Assembly: GCF_012932795.1 (NCBI RefSeq)
Contig: NZ_LANA01000002.1
Coordinates: forward strand, 448,138 to 512,137
Length of the DNA stretch: 64,000 nt
Source of the DNA: Candidatus Pelagibacter communis
GTDB taxonomy: Bacteria; Pseudomonadota; Alphaproteobacteria; Pelagibacterales; Pelagibacteraceae
Reading direction: 5' to 3'
Position 1 is the stretch's first letter; every line of letters begins with the position of its first letter. Below, one piece after another: positions 9,690 to 18,336 of this stretch. Both the position numbers and the translations under genes were made by a program. The notes below the pieces were generated by a model. That model saw only the letters and a list, made by a program, of their open reading frames with translations. It ran no database searches and was not told where the DNA came from.

Positions 9690-10185
9690 AATATTTTTTC
9701 CAGTTTTCTTGATAGTGCATGGCATTTTTTGTAATTGATTTTGACTCTTCATCTGAAACTTGACGCACAATTTTACCAGGAGATCCAATAACTAAAGAAT
9801 TGTCAGGTATAACTTTATTTTCTGTTATAAGAGCATTTGCACCTACGATACAATTTTTACCAACCTTTGCACCATTTAAAATAACTGCTCCTATTCCGAT
9901 TAAAGAATTATTTCCAATAGTACATCCATGAAGCATCACTAAATGACCTATGGTTACGTCTTTTCCAATTTTTAATGGGTATCCGGGGTCAGTGTGCAAA
10001 ACACTCCCATCTTGAATATTTGAACCTTCACCAACATAAATATTTTCAACATCACCTCTTAAAGTAACATTAAACCAAATACTGGTATTTTTTTCTAAAG
10101 TAACATCTCCAATAATAGATGCATTAGAAGCAGACCAATTTTTACCTAAATTTTTTACTTTTTTATCTTCCAAATCATAAAACAT
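9679..10185 (-). CDS. Gamma-carbonic-anhydrase-like hexapeptide-repeat protein
   Basis: A 168-residue left-handed beta-helix protein of the gamma-CA/PaaY/YrdA family. Hexapeptide repeats run from about residue 20 to 145. The zinc-type His residues are visible in DGSVLHTDPG and IGHLVMLHGCTIG, where the HLVMLHG spacing is normal for the family. The C-terminal NAMHYQENWKKY is also typical. It may hydrate CO2 or bind CoA derivatives, and many homologues have unproven activity. It is divergent from the thioredoxin-like gene with a 20 bp gap. Confidence 0.88.
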   Translation of the reverse strand: MFYDLEDKKVKNLGKNWSASNASIIGDVTLEKNTSIWFNVTLRGDVENIYVGEGSNIQDGSVLHTDPGYPLKIGKDVTIGHLVMLHGCTIGNNSLIGIGAVILNGAKVGKNCIVGANALITENKVIPDNSLVIGSPGKIVRQVSDEESKSITKNAMHYQENWKKYSKI

Positions 10186-10205
10186 AACTTATATATTATT
10201 ATAAC

Positions 10206-10760
10206 ATGCCGATAAAAACTCCAATATGTGATTTTGGACAAGCAGCTAAAAGCTTTGAATTAAAATCAACTAATAATGAAATTATTAATTTAAATGATGT
10301 TAGAGGGGAAAATGGAACATTAATAATGTTTATTTGTAATCATTGCCCTTACGTTGTTGCAGTAATCAAAGATATTATTGAAGATTATAAAAATTTAAAA
10401 GAATTGGGTATTAAAGCGGTAGCAATATGTCCTAATGATTCAATTAATTACCCTGACGACTCGTTTGACAAAATGATAAAATTTCATAAGGATAATAGTT
10501 TTAATTTTCCCTACTTAATTGACGAAACTCAAGAAATTGCAAAAAGTTATGGCGCTGTGTGTACTCCAGATTTTTTTGGTTATAACAAAAACTTAGAGCT
10601 TCAATATAGAGGGCGGATTAGAGAATTAAAAGATTTAAAACCAATAAAAAAAGATGAAAGTGATTTATTTAAAGCTATGAAACAAATAGCTAAAACTGGC
10701 AACGGTCCTAAAAATCAAATTCCAAGCATGGGTTGTGGAATAAAATGGTTGGATAACTGA
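10206..10760 (+). CDS. Thioredoxin-fold protein (AhpC/TlpA-like)
   Basis: A 184-residue cytoplasmic thioredoxin-like protein with no signal peptide. The CxxC site is in FICNHCPYVVAVI near residues 44-47, followed by the cis-Pro region (GAVCTPDFFGYN) typical of redoxin-family proteins annotated as thioredoxin family or alkyl hydroperoxide reductase-like. The C-terminus has a conserved-looking PSMGCGIKW. It probably acts in thiol redox chemistry. Its stop overlaps the start of the following glycosyltransferase by one base, so the two are co-translated, though no functional link is obvious. Confidence 0.82.
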   Translation: MPIKTPICDFGQAAKSFELKSTNNEIINLNDVRGENGTLIMFICNHCPYVVAVIKDIIEDYKNLKELGIKAVAICPNDSINYPDDSFDKMIKFHKDNSFNFPYLIDETQEIAKSYGAVCTPDFFGYNKNLELQYRGRIRELKDLKPIKKDESDLFKAMKQIAKTGNGPKNQIPSMGCGIKWLDN

Positions 10761-11842
10761 TGTATCTAGTAGTCACAAGATCTTTTCCACCAGAAATTGG
10801 TGGTATGCAAAATTTAATGTGGGGTCTTGCAAATGAACTTTCTAAAAACTACATGATAAAAGTTTTTGCTGATTATAATAACAATCATAAAATTTTTGAT
10901 GAAAAAGTTTCTTTTTCAATTGAGCGTGTAGGTGGAATGAAACTTCTTAGAAAATATAGAAAAGCACAACTAATTAATGAATATATAAAAGAGAATAAAG
11001 TTGAAGGGATTATTGCAGATCATTGGAAAAGTCTAGAACATCTTAAAACAAATAAAAAAAAGATATGTTTAATTCATGGAAAAGAAATTAATCATGAGAA
11101 AGGAACTTTACTTAATAAAAGAATGTTAGAAGTTTTAAATAACATTGAAATAATAATTGCTAACTCACAATATACTAAAGATTTAGCTATTAAGCTGGGT
11201 GTTAAGGAGAATAGAATAATAGTTATAAATCCTGGGATAGATGAGGCTCAAGAATTAAATAAGAAAACTTCAGGCAAAGTTGAAAGTTTATTAAAACATA
11301 AATCACCAAGATTAATTACTGTTTCAAGATTTGATAAAAGAAAAAATCATGAAAAAATAATAATGGCTCTTCGAAATTTAAAACAAATTTACCCAGGCAT
11401 TGTCTATATTTGTGTAGGTTATGGTGAAGAGGAAAAAAATATTAAAAAACTAGTATCTGAATTAGGTTTGCAGCCTCAAGTAATGTTTTTTAAAGATATT
11501 TCTAATGAGTTAAAAAACGCCTTGGTTGACAAATCAAATATTTTTGTAATGCCATCAACTGTTCACAAAAAATCTGTAGAAGGTTTTGGTATTGCTTATG
11601 TTGAGGCTGCTCAATATGGCGTTCCTTCTCTAGGTGGAAGAGATGGTGGAGCTGCGGATGCGATTGAGCATAAAAAAACTGGATTAATTTGTGATGGAAA
11701 TAGTTTGGACGATATTTATTCATCTATTAATTCAATGTTAGAAAATAAAAAATACATTGAATATGGCAAAGCTGCTAAAGAACAGTCTAATAAATTTAAA
11801 TGGAATAAAATTATTGAAGAATATAAAAAAATTCTTAGTTAA
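10760..11842 (+). CDS. Glycosyltransferase family 4 protein
   Basis: A 360-residue GT-B-fold glycosyltransferase. The N-terminus TRSFPPEIGGMQNLMWGLA is the GT4 signature of the acceptor domain. The donor domain has TVSRFDKRKNHEKII, FVMPSTVHKKSVEGFGIAYVEAA and GGRDGGAADAI, including the E(x7)E region. It probably transfers a sugar to a lipid or envelope glycan acceptor. It is convergent with a GT9 heptosyltransferase-like gene (2 bp gap), suggesting a small envelope glycan locus. Donor and acceptor are unknown. Confidence 0.88.
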   Translation: MYLVVTRSFPPEIGGMQNLMWGLANELSKNYMIKVFADYNNNHKIFDEKVSFSIERVGGMKLLRKYRKAQLINEYIKENKVEGIIADHWKSLEHLKTNKKKICLIHGKEINHEKGTLLNKRMLEVLNNIEIIIANSQYTKDLAIKLGVKENRIIVINPGIDEAQELNKKTSGKVESLLKHKSPRLITVSRFDKRKNHEKIIMALRNLKQIYPGIVYICVGYGEEEKNIKKLVSELGLQPQVMFFKDISNELKNALVDKSNIFVMPSTVHKKSVEGFGIAYVEAAQYGVPSLGGRDGGAADAIEHKKTGLICDGNSLDDIYSSINSMLENKKYIEYGKAAKEQSNKFKWNKIIEEYKKILS

Positions 11843-11844
11843 AT

Positions 11845-12786
11845 TTAAGAAATTGAATTAGACAATCTTTCAAACACTTTTTCTGCACTTAATTTATTTA
11901 GATCATCAACTTGTATTGCTTTAAAGTTTTCTCTTTCAATACTAACTTTAAAGGCTGTTGTATGTTTACCAAATAAAGCTAATCCTTTGGCATTTAAATG
12001 AGCTGCCATGTGGGCTGGACCTGTGTCATTTGCAATAACAAAGGAACTGTCTTTGATTAAAGAAGATAATTGTGCAATATCTAAAATTTTTTCACTATCT
12101 AGTATTGATAGTGCATTAATATCTTTAGCATCTTTAATCTCTGAAGGGCCTGGAGCTACAACTACTTTAAATTTACTGTTGTATTTATTTTTAATTAGTT
12201 CAATTAGCTTATTATAATAAGGCCATTTTTTAATTTGTAAATGGGCTGAACAAAAAGGAAAAAGAACTATATATTTTTCTAAATCATAGTTTCTTTTAAT
12301 ACTATCTATATTTCCACAAGCCCAACTAAAATTAGGCTTCATAGTGTTTGATGTATTGAGACTAGATGTTTTTAGCTGATGATCAAACCTATCTAGAACA
12401 GGGTTTTTATCAAATTCTACTTTGGTTATGTTTGTAGGTAATGTTGTCTCAGAGCTAGACCATTTATCAAATTTTGATTTTGGAAATAAAATATTTTTAT
12501 AAAAAACTGTCCTTGATGAGTTTTGAAGGTCATATATTTTTTTAAAATTTAAGTTTTTTAATTTTCTTGTAAGTTGATAAAGATAAATAAGATTAAATTT
12601 GGATAATCTTTTGTCTAAAATGGTGTTGTGAATAAATGGATTTTTTTTAAATAATTCAAAATAAGGCTTCGTAGTTAACAAGTGTATCTGATCTTCCTTA
12701 TGATTTTCAGAAATATCTTGAATTGCACCACTAGCTTGCGCTATATCTCCAAGTGAACCGTGTTTAATAATTAAAATATTAGACAT
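11845..12786 (-). CDS. Glycosyltransferase family 9 (heptosyltransferase-like) protein
   Basis: A 313-residue GT9 protein. N-terminal NILIIKHGSLGDIAQASGAI is the family hallmark, and the nucleotide-sugar site region reads FVIANDTGPAHMAAHLNAKGLALFG. Such enzymes add heptose or related sugars to the lipopolysaccharide core at the inner face of the cytoplasmic membrane. Together with the GT4 and the next gene (a DUF6165-like protein) this looks like a core-glycan neighbourhood. The exact sugar is not deducible. Confidence 0.88.
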   Translation of the reverse strand: MSNILIIKHGSLGDIAQASGAIQDISENHKEDQIHLLTTKPYFELFKKNPFIHNTILDKRLSKFNLIYLYQLTRKLKNLNFKKIYDLQNSSRTVFYKNILFPKSKFDKWSSSETTLPTNITKVEFDKNPVLDRFDHQLKTSSLNTSNTMKPNFSWACGNIDSIKRNYDLEKYIVLFPFCSAHLQIKKWPYYNKLIELIKNKYNSKFKVVVAPGPSEIKDAKDINALSILDSEKILDIAQLSSLIKDSSFVIANDTGPAHMAAHLNAKGLALFGKHTTAFKVSIERENFKAIQVDDLNKLSAEKVFERLSNSIS

Positions 12787-12818
12787 AATTTTAACAAGTT
12801 AACATACTATAAATTTTT

Positions 12819-13208
12819 ATGAATAAAATTCTAGTTGAAGTGTCTATTGGTGAGCTTTTGGACAAAATTTCTATTCTTGAAATAAAAAAAGAAAAGATTA
12901 AAGACTCTGAAAAACTAAATTTCATTAATGATGAACATGTTATTTTAAAGGAGCAATTAGACCAAAATGTGAAGTCTGACGATAAGCTTAATAGATTGTT
13001 TCAATCCTTAAAAGAAATTAATGCAAAATTATGGGTAATTGAGGATGACAAAAGGCTATGTGAAAAAGATAAAGATTTTACAGAAAAATTTATAAAGCTT
13101 TCAAGAGATGTTCATTTTTTAAATGATGATCGTGCTAAAATAAAATTAGAGATTAATAATCACACAGGCTCTAAGATTAAAGAAATCAAAGAGTATACCT
13201 CTTATTGA
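12819..13208 (+). CDS. DUF6165-like protein of unknown function
   Basis: A 129-residue, highly charged, predicted helical protein starting MNKILVEVSIGELLDKISILEIK. It is followed by Lys/Glu-rich helices and ends DRAKIKLEINNHTGSKIKEIKEY. It resembles the DUF6165 family, often found beside glycosyltransferases, consistent with the divergent GT9 gene 32 bp upstream. There is no signal peptide or membrane segment. The function is unknown. The end overlaps the convergent ABC permease by 7 bp. Confidence 0.75.
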   Translation: MNKILVEVSIGELLDKISILEIKKEKIKDSEKLNFINDEHVILKEQLDQNVKSDDKLNRLFQSLKEINAKLWVIEDDKRLCEKDKDFTEKFIKLSRDVHFLNDDRAKIKLEINNHTGSKIKEIKEYTSY

Positions 13209-13876
13209 AAACTATATTTTTTTTCCAAATATTTTATTAAATTGTGAATTAAAAAAGTCATTAATAAATAAATTCCACCAGCAGTGATAAATATTTCTAA
13301 TGGTTTGTATGTAGTAGAAACAATATGTTTGGCAACACCTGTTATATCCATTAATGTTACTGTGCTTGCTAACGACGTTCCTTTCATCATTAGTATTATT
13401 TCGTTACCATAGGCTGGCAAAGATTGTCTAATGGCTACAGGTATCTGAATTTTATAAAAGATTATCTTATTTGATATTCCTAAACTTTTACCTGCTTCAA
13501 TAATTCCAGGTTTAATTGTTTGAAAAGCTGATCTTAAAATTTCAGATGTGTATGCACCAGTATTTAGTGAAAATGCAATTATAGCACACCAATATGGTTC
13601 CTTAAAAATAACCCAAAGAAAAGTTGATCTAAAATATTCTATTTGCCCTAGTCCATAATAAATTATAAATATTTGAACCAGCAAAGGTGTGCCTCTAAAC
13701 ACATAAGAATATGCATAAGCAAATCTATTAATAATATAATTTTTACTTAGTCTTAAAATTGCAAACAACAATCCAATAAATAAACCAATAATTAAAGAAA
13801 CTGATAAAAGTTTTATAGTTATAACTGCTGCACTCAGTAATTTTGGCAAGCTAGAAGCCATTAAACTTAAATCCAT
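13202..13876 (-). CDS. Polar amino acid ABC transporter permease (HisM-like)
   Basis: A 224-residue inner-membrane permease of the HAAT family. About five helices are present. The BPD/EAA loop that docks the ATPase reads IIEAGKSLGISNKIIFYKIQ. FRGTPLLVQIFIIYYGLG is the typical N-terminal signature of histidine/arginine/ornithine permeases. Its start overlaps the stop of the other permease by one base. No ATP-binding subunit lies next to it, so the ATPase must be elsewhere or shared. Confidence 0.9.
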   Translation of the reverse strand: MDLSLMASSLPKLLSAAVITIKLLSVSLIIGLFIGLLFAILRLSKNYIINRFAYAYSYVFRGTPLLVQIFIIYYGLGQIEYFRSTFLWVIFKEPYWCAIIAFSLNTGAYTSEILRSAFQTIKPGIIEAGKSLGISNKIIFYKIQIPVAIRQSLPAYGNEIILMMKGTSLASTVTLMDITGVAKHIVSTTYKPLEIFITAGGIYLLMTFLIHNLIKYLEKKYSFQ

Positions 13877-14568
13877 TAAAAACCCTTACTATACTTAACT
13901 TCAAGTCTATTAATTAATTTCATGCTAAAAAAAGTTAACATCAGGTATAAAAGTGCTGCAAAAGAATAAAAAAATAAAGGATCTCTTGTTGATCCAGCTG
14001 CAATATATGATTGTCTCATAATCTCAACTAAACCAGTAACAGATATTAATGATGTATCTTTCAAAGTTATTTGCCAAACATTACTTAAGTTGGGTATAGC
14101 TAGTCTTAGCATTTGAGGCATTATTACTTTTAGAAAATAAATACGTTTTTTTAATCCTAACACTTTACAAGCTTCAAACTGACCTTTATCAATCGATTGG
14201 ATTGCTCCTCTAAAAACTTCTGTTGAATAAGCGCCTGAAATTATCCCAATAGCAACAGATCCTGTAATAAAAGCATTTATTTCAATATATTCATTGTAAC
14301 CAAATATTGATGCAACATACATAATTGCACCACTTCCGCCAAAGAAAAAAAGATAAATTACTAGTAACTCTGGAACACCTCTTATGACCGTAGTGTAAAA
14401 ATTAGCTATAAGATTTAAAAATTTTTTATTTGATAATTTGAGGGGCGTAAAAATTGCTGAAAATAAAAAACCTATTAACATTGCTGTAATTGAAACAGCA
14501 ATAGTCATTAAGGTTGCATAAAACAACTCGTCTCCCCATCCTGTTTGTCCGAAAGTTAAAAGATCCAT
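13876..14568 (-). CDS. Polar amino acid ABC transporter permease (HisQ-like)
   Basis: A 230-residue partner permease. It carries TVIRGVPELLVIYLFFFGG and the EAA loop FEACKVLGLKKRIYFLKVI, both standard in basic amino acid permeases. It follows the binding-protein gene after a 46 bp gap that contains a strong hairpin, and it precedes the second permease in a coupled arrangement. The complex would import a basic or polar amino acid delivered by the periplasmic protein upstream. Confidence 0.9.
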   Translation of the reverse strand: MDLLTFGQTGWGDELFYATLMTIAVSITAMLIGFLFSAIFTPLKLSNKKFLNLIANFYTTVIRGVPELLVIYLFFFGGSGAIMYVASIFGYNEYIEINAFITGSVAIGIISGAYSTEVFRGAIQSIDKGQFEACKVLGLKKRIYFLKVIMPQMLRLAIPNLSNVWQITLKDTSLISVTGLVEIMRQSYIAAGSTRDPLFFYSFAALLYLMLTFFSMKLINRLEVKYSKGF

Positions 14569-14573
14569 TATCG

Positions 14574-14603
14574 AAAGGGCGACTATATTTAAAGTCGCCT
14601 TTT
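14574..14603 (-). terminator. Intercistronic hairpin between binding-protein and permease genes
   Basis: An 11 bp stem (AAAGGGCGACT at 14574-14584 against AGTCGCCTTTT at 14593-14603, with one G-T pair) closes an 8-base loop. It lies just after the binding-protein stop and before the first permease. Such elements commonly partially terminate transcription, or stabilise the upstream mRNA, so that binding protein is made in excess over permease. Confidence 0.7.
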
Positions 14604-14614
14604 CAAAATATTAA

Positions 14615-15475
14615 TTACATAGAAGCATCAAAACCGAAATGTTTGATTGCAAGTCTACTAATAACGCCATCTTTTCTTGCTTGATTAATAGCTTTATTAA
14701 AAGCTTTTAAAAGCTCAGCATCTCTAGCACCTAGTGTTCCTCCTAATTGAGAGGCTTGTCTTAAGCCAACACCAACACCATTTCCAAATGCTCCACCTGA
14801 AAAAGTTGGCCCAACAAGAACAACTGATTTTCCAGATTTGTCAGCATAGTCAGTAAAAGCAACAGCTGCAGCTAATGCAACATCACATCTTCCAGAAGCT
14901 AAATCTAAGTTAACCTCATCTTGGGTTTTGTAAGTTCTTACGTTAACTTTTCCTACATCGCCTGACTCTAAAAAGTTTTGGTGAATAGTTCCTGTTTGAG
15001 TACAAACAGTTTTTCCAGCTAAAACAGAAGTAATTGTTTTTAAGGCTTTTTTAGCATCACTGTTAGGACTTGAAAGACCAATTCCTGCTGGAGTATTCAT
15101 TCCTTCAAGACTTGAACCTTTCATTACAGCAAGAGAAGCTACTTCATCAGCATAACCTTGAGAAAATGTTATAACTTTTTTTCTCTCATCAGTAATTGAC
15201 ATCCCAGCCATTATTGCATCAAATTTTCTCATTTGAAGAGCCGGTATCATTCCATCCCAATCTTGTTCAACGACTTCACACTGTCTTCCAATATATCTAC
15301 AAAGCGAATGGGCTAATTCGACTTCAAATCCAATTAGTTTACCAGACGCATCTTTTGAATTCCATGGAGGATAAGCGCCTTCAGTTCCAATTCTAATTTT
15401 ATCAGAAGCATAAACATTTCCAATAATTAATAAAAAAGCCAGAACTGAAAAAATAGTTTTTTTAAATATATTCAT
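14615..15475 (-). CDS. Periplasmic polar (basic) amino acid binding protein
   Basis: A 286-residue solute-binding protein of family 3. It has an N-terminal signal peptide (FSVLAFLLIIGNVYA) and begins DKIRIGTEGAYPPWNSKDASG. The ligand-site signature GFEVELAHSLC and the Arg-containing segment GMSITDERKKVITFS are typical of lysine/arginine/ornithine/histidine binding proteins. A strong ribosome-binding site, AAGGAG, sits 6 bp before the ATG. It heads the operon with two permeases. SAR11 cells generally devote much protein to such binding proteins. The exact ligand is unknown. Confidence 0.92.
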   Translation of the reverse strand: MNIFKKTIFSVLAFLLIIGNVYASDKIRIGTEGAYPPWNSKDASGKLIGFEVELAHSLCRYIGRQCEVVEQDWDGMIPALQMRKFDAIMAGMSITDERKKVITFSQGYADEVASLAVMKGSSLEGMNTPAGIGLSSPNSDAKKALKTITSVLAGKTVCTQTGTIHQNFLESGDVGKVNVRTYKTQDEVNLDLASGRCDVALAAAVAFTDYADKSGKSVVLVGPTFSGGAFGNGVGVGLRQASQLGGTLGARDAELLKAFNKAINQARKDGVISRLAIKHFGFDASM

Positions 15476-15505
15476 TATTTTCTCCTTTGATTAAAAAAAT
15501 ATTAT

Positions 15506-15522
15506 TTCACAAATTTAGTGAA
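15506..15522 (-). terminator. Probable intrinsic terminator after speDE
   Basis: On the minus strand a short stem TTCAC/GTGAA around a 7-base AT loop is followed by a T-rich run (TAATATTTTTTTAA). It sits between the end of the SpeD-SpeE gene and the start of the ABC binding-protein gene, so it probably separates the two transcription units. The stem is only 5 bp and therefore weak. Confidence 0.4.
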
Positions 15523-15534
15523 TTAAAAAGAAAA

Positions 15535-16575
15535 TTAATGGTTTATTGAAGAAGAAAAATTCCAAGAGCAATCAAAACTAGGAATATAAACCCTATCTAA
15601 AGTTGTATTACCAAAATTTTTGTTAAAAACATCTAGCCATTTTTCAACTTGTTCTGGTTTTTTATCTTGGCTACCAACTTGAGCTGTAATTACTCCATTT
15701 GGTTTTAATATTCTAATTAATGAGTCCATATTCTTTGCTGCAAGATCTATACAAAATTGATCATCATTAAGATCAACAAAAATTTTATCATACTTATCAT
15801 CATCAACAGATTTTATGCTTTCAAAAGCGTCGCCCCAAACACATTTAATTGAGTTTTTTTCTGTAGACTTGTTTCCTATACTTCCTAGGTGCTTATTACA
15901 AACATTAACCACTTCGGGGTCTAATTCATACCAATCAATAAAGTCAAAGCCTTTGGAGATGCACTCTCTTGCAACACCACCATCACCACCACCAATAATT
16001 GCAGCAGTACCCATGTTATTATTTAGCTTTAAGGCTGCATTTACAAAAGTTGAGCTATACAAAATTTCATCATTTGTTGCTACCTGGATTTCATTATCTA
16101 TAAAAAGTGATTTTCCGAATTGTTCCAAGTCCAATATTTCTATATGTTGTCCAGCCTTAGAATTAAAATCCTCCAAAACTTCATTTACAACATAAGATTT
16201 TTGTAAACCTGGTGAACTATAAATGTCAGGATATAATGATTTGGTATCTCTATTAAATTCTTTTTTAACAATTCGTTTATGTTTAAATTCTTTTCTAACA
16301 ATATCTAAGGCTATAGATGGACTAACTTTCCCACATGTAAAAAAATCAAAACTGATAATACCTTTTTCAGGAAATGTATGAAAGCTAATATGACTTTCTG
16401 CCAGCAGTGCTAATATTGTAAAACCCTGTGGTTCAAATTTGTATTTAGAGATCTTAAGGACTGTTACTTCTGCTGCTTTTGCAATTTTATGAATTACACT
16501 TTCAAATAATGATGGATCATATTCTTGAGTAGTTCCAATAATATCTAAAGTTACATGTTCACCTACTTTAGTCAT
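15535..16575 (-). CDS. Fused S-adenosylmethionine decarboxylase / aminopropyltransferase (SpeD-SpeE)
   Basis: A 346-residue fusion. Residues 1 to about 125 form a bacterial class 1b SpeD. The self-cleavage site is E60-S61 in LLAESHISFHTFPEKG, with H66 and C81, and the spacing matches Thermotoga SpeD. Residues 126-346 form a short spermidine-synthase-like domain with IIGGGDGGVAREC at 193-205. The usual YHE loop after DE is replaced (DEILYSSTF), and the acidic motif reads VDLNDDQ. It would make decarboxylated SAM and use it to aminopropylate putrescine, releasing methylthioadenosine. Such fusions are known in several bacteria. MTA-salvage genes follow upstream on the same strand. Confidence 0.9.
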   Translation of the reverse strand: MTKVGEHVTLDIIGTTQEYDPSLFESVIHKIAKAAEVTVLKISKYKFEPQGFTILALLAESHISFHTFPEKGIISFDFFTCGKVSPSIALDIVRKEFKHKRIVKKEFNRDTKSLYPDIYSSPGLQKSYVVNEVLEDFNSKAGQHIEILDLEQFGKSLFIDNEIQVATNDEILYSSTFVNAALKLNNNMGTAAIIGGGDGGVARECISKGFDFIDWYELDPEVVNVCNKHLGSIGNKSTEKNSIKCVWGDAFESIKSVDDDKYDKIFVDLNDDQFCIDLAAKNMDSLIRILKPNGVITAQVGSQDKKPEQVEKWLDVFNKNFGNTTLDRVYIPSFDCSWNFSSSINH

Positions 16576-16581
16576 AAAAAA

Positions 16582-17214
16582 TTATCCCCTCTTATAATTT
16601 TTTGCTTTCCTTAAAACTTTATTCATTTCTTTTGATGATAAAATTTTAGGCTTCCCAATTTTTAAAGCTTTTATATACTGGTTCGAAAGATTTTCAACCT
16701 CTTCAGCTAATTCAAATGCTTCTGATAAATTTCCTGAAAATGCAATCTGTCCGTGATTGCCTATTAGACAAGCATTTCTATTTTTTAATGCTTTTAGAAT
16801 ATTTTTAGATAATTCTCTTGTTCCATAGGTTGCATATTTTGCGCATTTAATATCGTTACCTCCAGCCATTGCAATCATATAATGAAATGCTGGTATTCCT
16901 TTTCCATGAGTGGAGATTGCCGTAGCACAGTTAGAGTGAGCGTGTACAATTGCTTTAGCCTCTATTTTATTTTTGTATATATCTTGATGAAATCTCCATT
17001 CAGATGATGGTATTCCCTTTTTTTTATCAAACTCTCCTTTGAGAGTTACAAAAACTATATCTTTACTTTTTAATGAAGAATATTTAGCTCCTGATGGTGT
17101 AATTAAAAAACCATCTTTATATCTTGCAGATATATTTCCAGATCTTAATGCTGAAAGTTTTTTGGTATTCAGCATTTTAGAGTATTTTATGACTTCGATT
17201 CTTAAATTTATCAT
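16582..17214 (-). CDS. Class II aldolase, FucA-like; candidate 5-methylthioribulose-1-phosphate aldolase
   Basis: A 210-residue zinc aldolase closely resembling L-fuculose-1-phosphate aldolase. Catalytic E72 is in PSSEWRFH, zinc ligands are H91 and H93 in VHAHSN and H154 in GNHGQIAF. All are offset by one from the E. coli FucA positions as I recall them. FHYMIAMAGG and YATYGTRELS also match FucA. It directly follows mtnA (one-base overlap), so the likely substrate is 5-methylthioribulose-1-phosphate, split into DHAP and methylthioacetaldehyde as in the DHAP shunt (Ald2). MtnB dehydratase is a related alternative, but no mtnC or mtnD is nearby. Confidence 0.85.
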   Translation of the reverse strand: MINLRIEVIKYSKMLNTKKLSALRSGNISARYKDGFLITPSGAKYSSLKSKDIVFVTLKGEFDKKKGIPSSEWRFHQDIYKNKIEAKAIVHAHSNCATAISTHGKGIPAFHYMIAMAGGNDIKCAKYATYGTRELSKNILKALKNRNACLIGNHGQIAFSGNLSEAFELAEEVENLSNQYIKALKIGKPKILSSKEMNKVLRKAKNYKRG

Positions 17215-18284
17215 TATCTAAAAATTTTTTTTAATGCATCAGGTGAGGCTTTACAAATACCTTTTTCTGTGATCAATCCTGTTACATATTTTGCAGGCGT
17301 TACGTCAAAAGCCAAATTTAAAACTTTACTTTGCTTGGGGTATATTAATATTTTTTTAAGATCATTATTTTCATCTAATCCTACTATATGAGATAATTCC
17401 TCAGGATCTCTCTCTTCAATAGGAATATCTTTAAAATCTTTAATATCCCAATCAATAGTTGAACTGGGTAATGCGACATAAAAAGGTACGTTATTATCAT
17501 GCGCCGCTAATGCTTTAAGATAAGTTCCAATTTTATTACATACATCACCAGTTGATAAAGTTCTATCAGTTCCAACCATACAAATATCAATCTCATTTCT
17601 TTGCATTAAAATTCCACCTGTATTATCTGCAATAATAGTATTTGGTATTTCTTCTTCATTTAATTCATAAGAAGTTAAATTTGCACCTTGATTTCTAGGC
17701 CTAGTTTCGTCAACCCATACATGTACTGGTATGCCTTTTTTATGAGCATGATAAATTGGAGATGTTGCTGTACCCCAATTGATGGTGGCTAACCAGCCAG
17801 CATTACAATGGGTTAAGATATTTACTGTATCTTTTTTTTTATTATAAATTTCTTCAATTATTTTAAGCCCATTAATACCTATATTTTTGCAGAACTTTTC
17901 ATCTTCATCACATATTTCTTTAGCTTCGGTTAAAGCTACATTTAAAATTTGATCACTGTTAATTCCTGATAATTTTTTCATCATTCGATCTACTGCCCAT
18001 TTTAAATTTATTGCTGTAGGTCTAGATTTTATTAATTCTTCCCCACTCTTTTTAATAAATTCAGAGCTATTATTTTCTTGAACCGCCAGAACCATTCCAT
18101 AAGCAGCTGTCGCGCCAATTAATGGTGCACCTCTTACTTCCATTATTTTAATTGCGTTAATTGCATCCTTTACTGTTTTAAGATCTTTAATTATAAATTG
18201 ATGTGGAAGCTTAGTTTGGTCAATGATTTTGACAACGTTGTCTTCGTACCAAATAGTTCTGTATTCTTTACCTTCTATTCTCAT
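17214..18284 (-). CDS. mtnA: S-methyl-5-thioribose-1-phosphate isomerase
   Basis: A 356-residue eIF2B-like isomerase that converts 5-methylthioribose-1-phosphate to the ribulose-1-phosphate. Visible features are MEVRGAPLIGATAAYGM near the N-terminus, the catalytic Cys in ILTHCNAGWLAT, and the Asp in VGTDRTLSTGDVCNKIGTY. Length is normal. It lies between mtnP upstream (52 bp) and the FucA-like aldolase downstream, in the order of the MTA salvage reactions. Confidence 0.95.
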   Translation of the reverse strand: MRIEGKEYRTIWYEDNVVKIIDQTKLPHQFIIKDLKTVKDAINAIKIMEVRGAPLIGATAAYGMVLAVQENNSSEFIKKSGEELIKSRPTAINLKWAVDRMMKKLSGINSDQILNVALTEAKEICDEDEKFCKNIGINGLKIIEEIYNKKKDTVNILTHCNAGWLATINWGTATSPIYHAHKKGIPVHVWVDETRPRNQGANLTSYELNEEEIPNTIIADNTGGILMQRNEIDICMVGTDRTLSTGDVCNKIGTYLKALAAHDNNVPFYVALPSSTIDWDIKDFKDIPIEERDPEELSHIVGLDENNDLKKILIYPKQSKVLNLAFDVTPAKYVTGLITEKGICKASPDALKKIFR

Positions 18285-18336
18285 CTTAATTAATTCTTAT
18301 TTAGTAAAGTAAATAAAATTATAACTAATATTTTTT

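Noticed and set aside
15815..16195. A 126-codon frame opposite the SpeD-SpeE gene
   Set aside because: It lies inside a well-supported gene on the other strand, and its product is a low-complexity Ser/Lys/Phe-rich shadow.
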